A DNA stretch of 28,005 nucleotides from BOG-908 sp964244695 (GTDB taxonomy: Bacteria > Pseudomonadota > Alphaproteobacteria > Acetobacterales > Acetobacteraceae), in NCBI GenBank assembly GCA_964244695.1, contig CAXTJZ010000020.1, positions 1 through 28,005 on the forward strand. The letters are read 5' to 3'. The notes under the pieces are model-generated. The model had not been told where the DNA came from. It saw only the letters and a program-made list of their open reading frames with translations, and did not search any database. This document shows positions 24,670 to 28,005 of this stretch, one piece after another; the first letter of the stretch is position 1, and each line of letters begins with the position of its first letter. The position numbers were made by a program, and so were the translations under genes.

Positions 24670-25479
24670 ATGATACGCCTGCTCGTCTCAGACATCGATG
24701 GCACGCTGGTCACCAAGGACAAGGAACTGACCGCGCAGGTGCGCACGGCTGCGGAGCGGCTTGTCCAGAACGGCGTGCAACTCGTGCTGGTCAGCAGCAG
24801 GCCGCCGCACGGCGTGTCGCTTTTTGCCGAAATGCTGCAATTGCAGACGCCGCGTGCAGCCTTCAACGGCGGCGTGTTCACCAGTGCAGCGGGCGAAGTG
24901 CTGCGTGCGGAACTGATGGACGAGGACGCTGCACGCGAGGCGCTGGATTACCTGCAATCGCAGGGCATCACGCCGTGGCTGTTCACCACGGATGAGTGGC
25001 TGCTGACCGATCCTGACGGCGACTACGTGGGCTGGGAACAGCACACCGTGCGCATGGAGCATCGGGTGGTGAAGGATCTGGCGGAATACGCGGACCGCGC
25101 CGGCAAGATCATGGCGGCATCGAAGGATTTCGCCAAGCTGCGCGCCTGCGAGGAGGAGCTGCAACGCCGCCTGCACGGCCGCGCCGCCGCCCATCGCAGC
25201 CAGGACTATTACCTGGACATCACCCACCCGCACGCCAACAAGGGCGAGGCGGTGCGCGAAGCCGCGCGCCTGCTCGGCGTGGACCTGGCAGAGACCGCCT
25301 GCATCGGCGACATGCCGAACGACCTGCCGATGTTCGATGTGGCCGCCTTCAGGATTGCCATGGGCAACGCGCCGGCGGACATGCAGGGGCGCGCGGATTA
25401 CGTGGCAGCCAGCAACCAGGACAGCGGCTGGGCACAGGCCGTGCAGGACTTCATCCTGCCGCACAACGCAAAAGGCTAA
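24670..25479 (+). CDS. HAD-IIB (Cof-type) phosphatase, first of a tandem pair
   Basis: This 269-aa haloacid-dehalogenase-type hydrolase has the nucleophile motif DIDGT at residues 8-12 (Asp8, Asp10), motif II Ser in VSSRPPHG, and motif IV GDMPNDLPMF, with THPHANKG carrying the motif III lysine. The cap insert between about residues 85 and 185 marks the IIB (Cof) class, whose members usually dephosphorylate sugar phosphates or related metabolites. All catalytic residues are present. It starts two bases after the zwf stop codon and ends four bases before a paralogue. Placement between zwf and pgl suggests a sugar-phosphate substrate, but this is inference. Confidence 0.9.
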   Translation: MIRLLVSDIDGTLVTKDKELTAQVRTAAERLVQNGVQLVLVSSRPPHGVSLFAEMLQLQTPRAAFNGGVFTSAAGEVLRAELMDEDAAREALDYLQSQGITPWLFTTDEWLLTDPDGDYVGWEQHTVRMEHRVVKDLAEYADRAGKIMAASKDFAKLRACEEELQRRLHGRAAAHRSQDYYLDITHPHANKGEAVREAARLLGVDLAETACIGDMPNDLPMFDVAAFRIAMGNAPADMQGRADYVAASNQDSGWAQAVQDFILPHNAKG

Positions 25480-25483
25480 GATT

Positions 25484-26296
25484 ATGGCAGGCATAAAACT
25501 GCTGCTCGCAGACGTGGACGGAACGCTCGTCACCAAGGAGAAGCACCTGACCGACCGCGCGATCGCCGCCGTCGGGAAACTTCGCGAGCAGGGCATCAAG
25601 TTCGCCATAACCAGCGGCCGGCCGCCGCGCGGCATGCAGATGCTGGTGGCGCCGCTCGCCATCGACACGCCGCTTGCCGGCTTCAACGGCGGCATGTGGG
25701 TGAACCCGGACCTCTCGCCGATCGCCGCGCGCACGCTGCCGCGCGACGTGGCCGACCGCACGATGAAACTGCTGCAGGACGGCGGCCTGGACGCCTGGGT
25801 GTACACCGGCGAGAAATGGTTCGTGCACGACAAGGACGCGCCGCACGTCTCGCGCGAGGCGTGGACGGTTAAGTTCGAGCCGATAGTCGCCGCCGATTTC
25901 AGCAAGGCGCTGGACCAGGCCGTGAAGATCGTGGGTGTCACGGACGATGCGGAACGCGCCGAGCGGGTGGAGCGCCAGGTGCAGGACGCGCTTGGCAACA
26001 CCGCCTCGGCGGCGCGCTCGCAGCCCTACTATCTGGACGTCACGCACCCGGACGCCAACAAGGGTTACGCTATCGGCTTCCTCGCCGAACGGCTCGGCCT
26101 GCAGACCAGCGAGATTGCCACCATCGGTGACCAGCCGAACGACGTGCTGATGTTCAAGAAGAGCGGCCTTTCCATCGCGATGGGCAACGCCAGCGACGCG
26201 GTGAAGAAGCAGGCGAACGAGGTCACCACCTCCAGCGAGGACGAGGGCTTCGCGAACGCCGTCGAACGCTTCATCCTGGGCGCCGCCCATGACTGA
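25484..26296 (+). CDS. HAD-IIB (Cof-type) phosphatase, second of a tandem pair
   Basis: This 270-aa paralogue of the preceding protein has DVDGTLVTKEK with Asp10 and Asp12, motif II in TSGRPPRG, the THPDANKG lysine motif and GDQPNDVLMF. The similarity is clear over the whole length (for example FNGG and SQPYYLDVTHP against SQDYYLDITHP), but the cap regions differ more, so the substrates may differ. ATG 25484 follows the previous stop by four bases. Its end overlaps the pgl start by eight bases, which points to translational coupling with 6-phosphogluconolactonase. Confidence 0.9.
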   Translation: MAGIKLLLADVDGTLVTKEKHLTDRAIAAVGKLREQGIKFAITSGRPPRGMQMLVAPLAIDTPLAGFNGGMWVNPDLSPIAARTLPRDVADRTMKLLQDGGLDAWVYTGEKWFVHDKDAPHVSREAWTVKFEPIVAADFSKALDQAVKIVGVTDDAERAERVERQVQDALGNTASAARSQPYYLDVTHPDANKGYAIGFLAERLGLQTSEIATIGDQPNDVLMFKKSGLSIAMGNASDAVKKQANEVTTSSEDEGFANAVERFILGAAHD

Positions 26297-27002
26297 GCGC
26301 GCCATCGTCACGCTTGCCGATCCGGAGGCGCTGGCCCGGCACGTGGCCGCCTGGCTGACCGGCCTGGCGAACGCCGCACCCGGCCGGTTCTCCATCGCCC
26401 TGTCCGGCGGCTCCACGCCGAAGCGGCTGTTCGAGATCCTGGCCGAGCCGGCAAACGCCGCCCATTTTCCCTGGGCGCACACCCACCTGTTCTGGGGCGA
26501 CGAGCGGTGCGTCCCCTACGACCACCCGGACAGCAACTACCTCATGACTCGCCTGGCGTTGCTGGACCACGTGCCCATCCCGCCCGACAACGTGCATCCC
26601 ATGCCGGTCAGCGGCGATCCCGCTGCGGCCGCGCGCGACTACCAGGCGACGCTGCAGGCCTATTACGGCGCCGAATCGCTGGACATGACGCGGCCGCTGT
26701 TCGACGTGGTGCTGCTGGGCCTGGGCGAGAATGGCCACACGGCCTCGCTGTTTCCAGGCACCGCCTCGCTGAACGAGACGCTCGCCTGGGTGGCGCCGGT
26801 GACGGAGAACGTGCCGCAGCCACGGCTGACGCTGACGTATCAGGCGATCGCTTGCAGCAAGTTCGTGGCGTTCCTTGTGGCGGGCGCCGGCAAGGCCAGC
26901 GTGCTGCGGCTGGTGCTGGATGGGGACCGGTCTCAGCCGGCGGCGCGGGTTACGTCGGCTGGGGAGATGGTGTGGTTTATGGATGAGGCGGCGGTTAAGT
27001 AA
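26289..27002 (+). CDS. pgl: 6-phosphogluconolactonase
   Basis: This 237-aa enzyme hydrolyses 6-phosphogluconolactone, the product of Zwf, to 6-phosphogluconate, the substrate of Gnd. Family motifs are FSIALSGGSTPKRLFEIL near residue 38, HLFWGDERCVPYDHPDSNY, and DVVLLGLGENGHTASLFPGT around residue 140. It starts inside the end of the second HAD gene (ATG 26289, stop of HAD at 26294-26296). The stop codon TAA at 27000 is fused to GB copy O. The length is normal for the short SOL/DevB-type family. Confidence 0.95.
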   Translation: MTERAIVTLADPEALARHVAAWLTGLANAAPGRFSIALSGGSTPKRLFEILAEPANAAHFPWAHTHLFWGDERCVPYDHPDSNYLMTRLALLDHVPIPPDNVHPMPVSGDPAAAARDYQATLQAYYGAESLDMTRPLFDVVLLGLGENGHTASLFPGTASLNETLAWVAPVTENVPQPRLTLTYQAIACSKFVAFLVAGAGKASVLRLVLDGDRSQPAARVTSAGEMVWFMDEAAVK

Positions 27003-27055
27003 GGAAGGCCTTCTTCTTTGAAAAAAAGAAGCAAAAAACTTTTGCTACCTGCTGC
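27001..27055 (-). repeat. GB element copy O (reverse), on the pgl stop codon
   Basis: AAGGAAGGCC overlaps the stop codon TAA. The hairpin at 27010-27031 has arms CTTCTTCTTT and AAAAAAGAAG with one C-A mismatch on the plus strand (T-G wobble on the other). The distal end GCTACCTGCTGCG is diverged. It faces copy P across about 45 bp. Confidence 0.88.
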
Positions 27056-27100
27056 GTCCGCGCCTCGCTGGGCCAGGCGGCACCCGGCTGGTGCAAATGC

Positions 27101-27154
27101 GTGAGAAGCAAAAGTTTTTTGCTTCTTTTTTTCAAAAAAGAAGGCCTTGCTTCC
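27101..27154 (+). repeat. GB element copy P (forward), directly at the rpiA start codon
   Basis: GTGAGAAGCAAAAG replaces the usual distal end. The C-type hairpin at 27122-27143 is perfect, and GGCCTTGCTTCCC touches ATG 27156. The only Shine-Dalgarno-like bases before rpiA, GAAGG at 27140-27144, lie in the 3' arm of this hairpin and would be paired when it folds. Confidence 0.92.
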
Positions 27155-27155
27155 C

Positions 27156-27836
27156 ATGCCCTCACGCGACGACCTGAAACGCGACGCCGCCAACCAGGCC
27201 GCCGACCTGATCGAAAACGGCATGGTCGTAGGCCTGGGCACGGGCTCCACGGCCACCTTCTTCATCGAGGCGCTGATTGCCCGCAAGCCGGACATCGTCT
27301 GCATCCCTACCTCCGAGCGCAGCGCCGCGCAGGCGCGCGCCGGGGGCCTGCAACTGACGGACTTCGCCCACCACACCAGCATAGACATCTGCGTGGACGG
27401 CGCCGACGAGATCAAGCGCGACAATCTGGACCTGGTGAAAGGCCTGGGCGGCGCGCTGCTGCGGGAGAAGCTGGTGGCAAGTGCCGCCAAGCGGCTGATC
27501 ATCATCGCGGACAGCCCGAAGCTGGTCGATTGGCTTGGCACCACGACGCTTGTTCCTGTCGAGGTCACGCCGTTTGCCTGGGAGCTCACCCGCGCGCGCC
27601 TGGCGGAGCTGGCGGGCAGCGTAGCGCGCCGGGCGCTGCCAACTGGCGAGCCGTATCTGACCGATGGCGGCAACTACATCCTCGACTGCGGTTTTGGCGC
27701 CATTGCGGACGCAGCAGCCACGGACCGCAAGCTGCGGGAGATCGTAGGCGTGGTGGAGACTGGGCTGTTCGTGGGCATGGCGGAGCTGGCGCTGGTGGCA
27801 GGCGCCGAGGGCGTCAGCCGATTCCAGCGCTCATGA
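27156..27836 (+). CDS. rpiA: ribose-5-phosphate isomerase A
   Basis: This 226-aa enzyme interconverts ribose-5-phosphate and ribulose-5-phosphate. Motifs: MVVGLGTGSTATFFIEAL (phosphate loop), CVDGADEIKRDNLDLVKG with the catalytic acids, GGALLREKLVASAAKRLIIIAD with the active-site lysine, and GNYILDCGF near the end. ATG 27156 follows GB copy P immediately; TTG 27147 inside the element is possible but less likely. The stop codon overlaps the next start by four bases (ATGA), so it is coupled with gntK. It completes the pathway set tkt, tal-pgi, gnd, zwf, pgl and rpiA in this window; ribulose-phosphate 3-epimerase is not seen. Confidence 0.95.
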   Translation: MPSRDDLKRDAANQAADLIENGMVVGLGTGSTATFFIEALIARKPDIVCIPTSERSAAQARAGGLQLTDFAHHTSIDICVDGADEIKRDNLDLVKGLGGALLREKLVASAAKRLIIIADSPKLVDWLGTTTLVPVEVTPFAWELTRARLAELAGSVARRALPTGEPYLTDGGNYILDCGFGAIADAAATDRKLREIVGVVETGLFVGMAELALVAGAEGVSRFQRS

Positions 27837-28005
27837 GCGGCACAGGCGGCCACTCCGTCTTCATCGTCATGGGCGTGTCGGGCTCCGGCAAATCCACCGT
27901 CGCAGAAGCGATGAACGAGGAGCTGCACTGGCCCTACCAGGAGGGCGACGCGCTGCACCCGCCCTCCAACGTGCAGAAGATGCATCACGGCATTCCGCTG
28001 ACGGA
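27833..28005 (+). CDS. gntK: gluconokinase, N-terminal part (cut by the window edge)
   Basis: From ATG 27833, 57 complete codons are present and run off the window. The P-loop GVSGSGKST follows a short beta-strand (VFIVM), and then YQEGDALHPPSNVQKM, the gluconate-binding signature of the GntK family. The product phosphorylates gluconate to 6-phosphogluconate, feeding Gnd directly. Its overlap with rpiA and its position after the pathway genes fit an organism that makes gluconate by periplasmic glucose oxidation and takes it up again; the last point is inference. Confidence 0.9.
   Translation, partial: MSGTGGHSVFIVMGVSGSGKSTVAEAMNEELHWPYQEGDALHPPSNVQKMHHGIPLT

Overview
The window is high-GC, densely coded DNA from an alphaproteobacterium, most likely Acetobacteraceae. 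The evidence is the gene set: a transaldolase/glucose-6-phosphate isomerase fusion inside a complete pentose-phosphate gene cluster, the short form of 6-phosphogluconate dehydrogenase, a fused shikimate kinase/3-dehydroquinate synthase, and an alphaproteobacterial-type LexA box (GTTC-N7-GTTC). No tRNA, rRNA, CRISPR array, intact transposase or phage gene is visible. There is one 10-N assembly gap at 4105-4114.

Layout. 1-3,300: a 48-aa membrane peptide (minus), an AroK-AroB fusion (plus) and a class I/II aminotransferase (minus), the last two convergent. 3,400-5,400: a small disordered protein, a secreted DUF3859-like protein broken by the gap, and an overlapping DUF5872/DUF3140 pair. 5,500-10,900: a uracil-DNA-glycosylase-like protein, a soluble lytic transglycosylase, MoaB, an SDR oxidoreductase and a metallo-beta-lactamase-fold hydrolase. 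10,860-12,100: a PA0069/SplB-type radical SAM protein behind a LexA-type promoter. 12,270-16,775: an RND efflux adaptor and pump. 16,831-28,005: tkt, tal-pgi, gnd, zwf, two HAD phosphatases, pgl, rpiA and the start of gntK, all on the plus strand with short gaps or overlaps. This last block covers the oxidative and non-oxidative pentose-phosphate pathway plus gluconate entry, the central sugar route of acetic acid bacteria.

The most unusual signal is a dispersed 50-60 bp repeat, called the gene-boundary (GB) element here. There are 14 clear copies and 2 degraded ones. 'Forward' means it reads CCGACAGGGAGCAAAAG, then a T-rich/A-rich hairpin (CTTCTTTTTT / AAAAAAGAAG), then GGCCTTGCTTTC. Every clear copy has its GGCC end against a gene and its CCGACAGGG end pointing away from that gene, whether it lies just upstream of a start codon or directly on a stop codon. 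Five gene junctions carry two copies facing each other, which makes large inverted repeats. The hairpin shows compensatory base changes (GTTC/GAAC versus CTTC/GAAG, and an internal T-A to C-G), so the structure itself appears to be conserved. I know of no name for this family. A second lead is the radical SAM gene: a LexA-type box abuts its probable -35 and its protein ends in QLSLF, the consensus beta-clamp-binding pentapeptide. Together these suggest an SOS-induced, clamp-tethered DNA repair enzyme.
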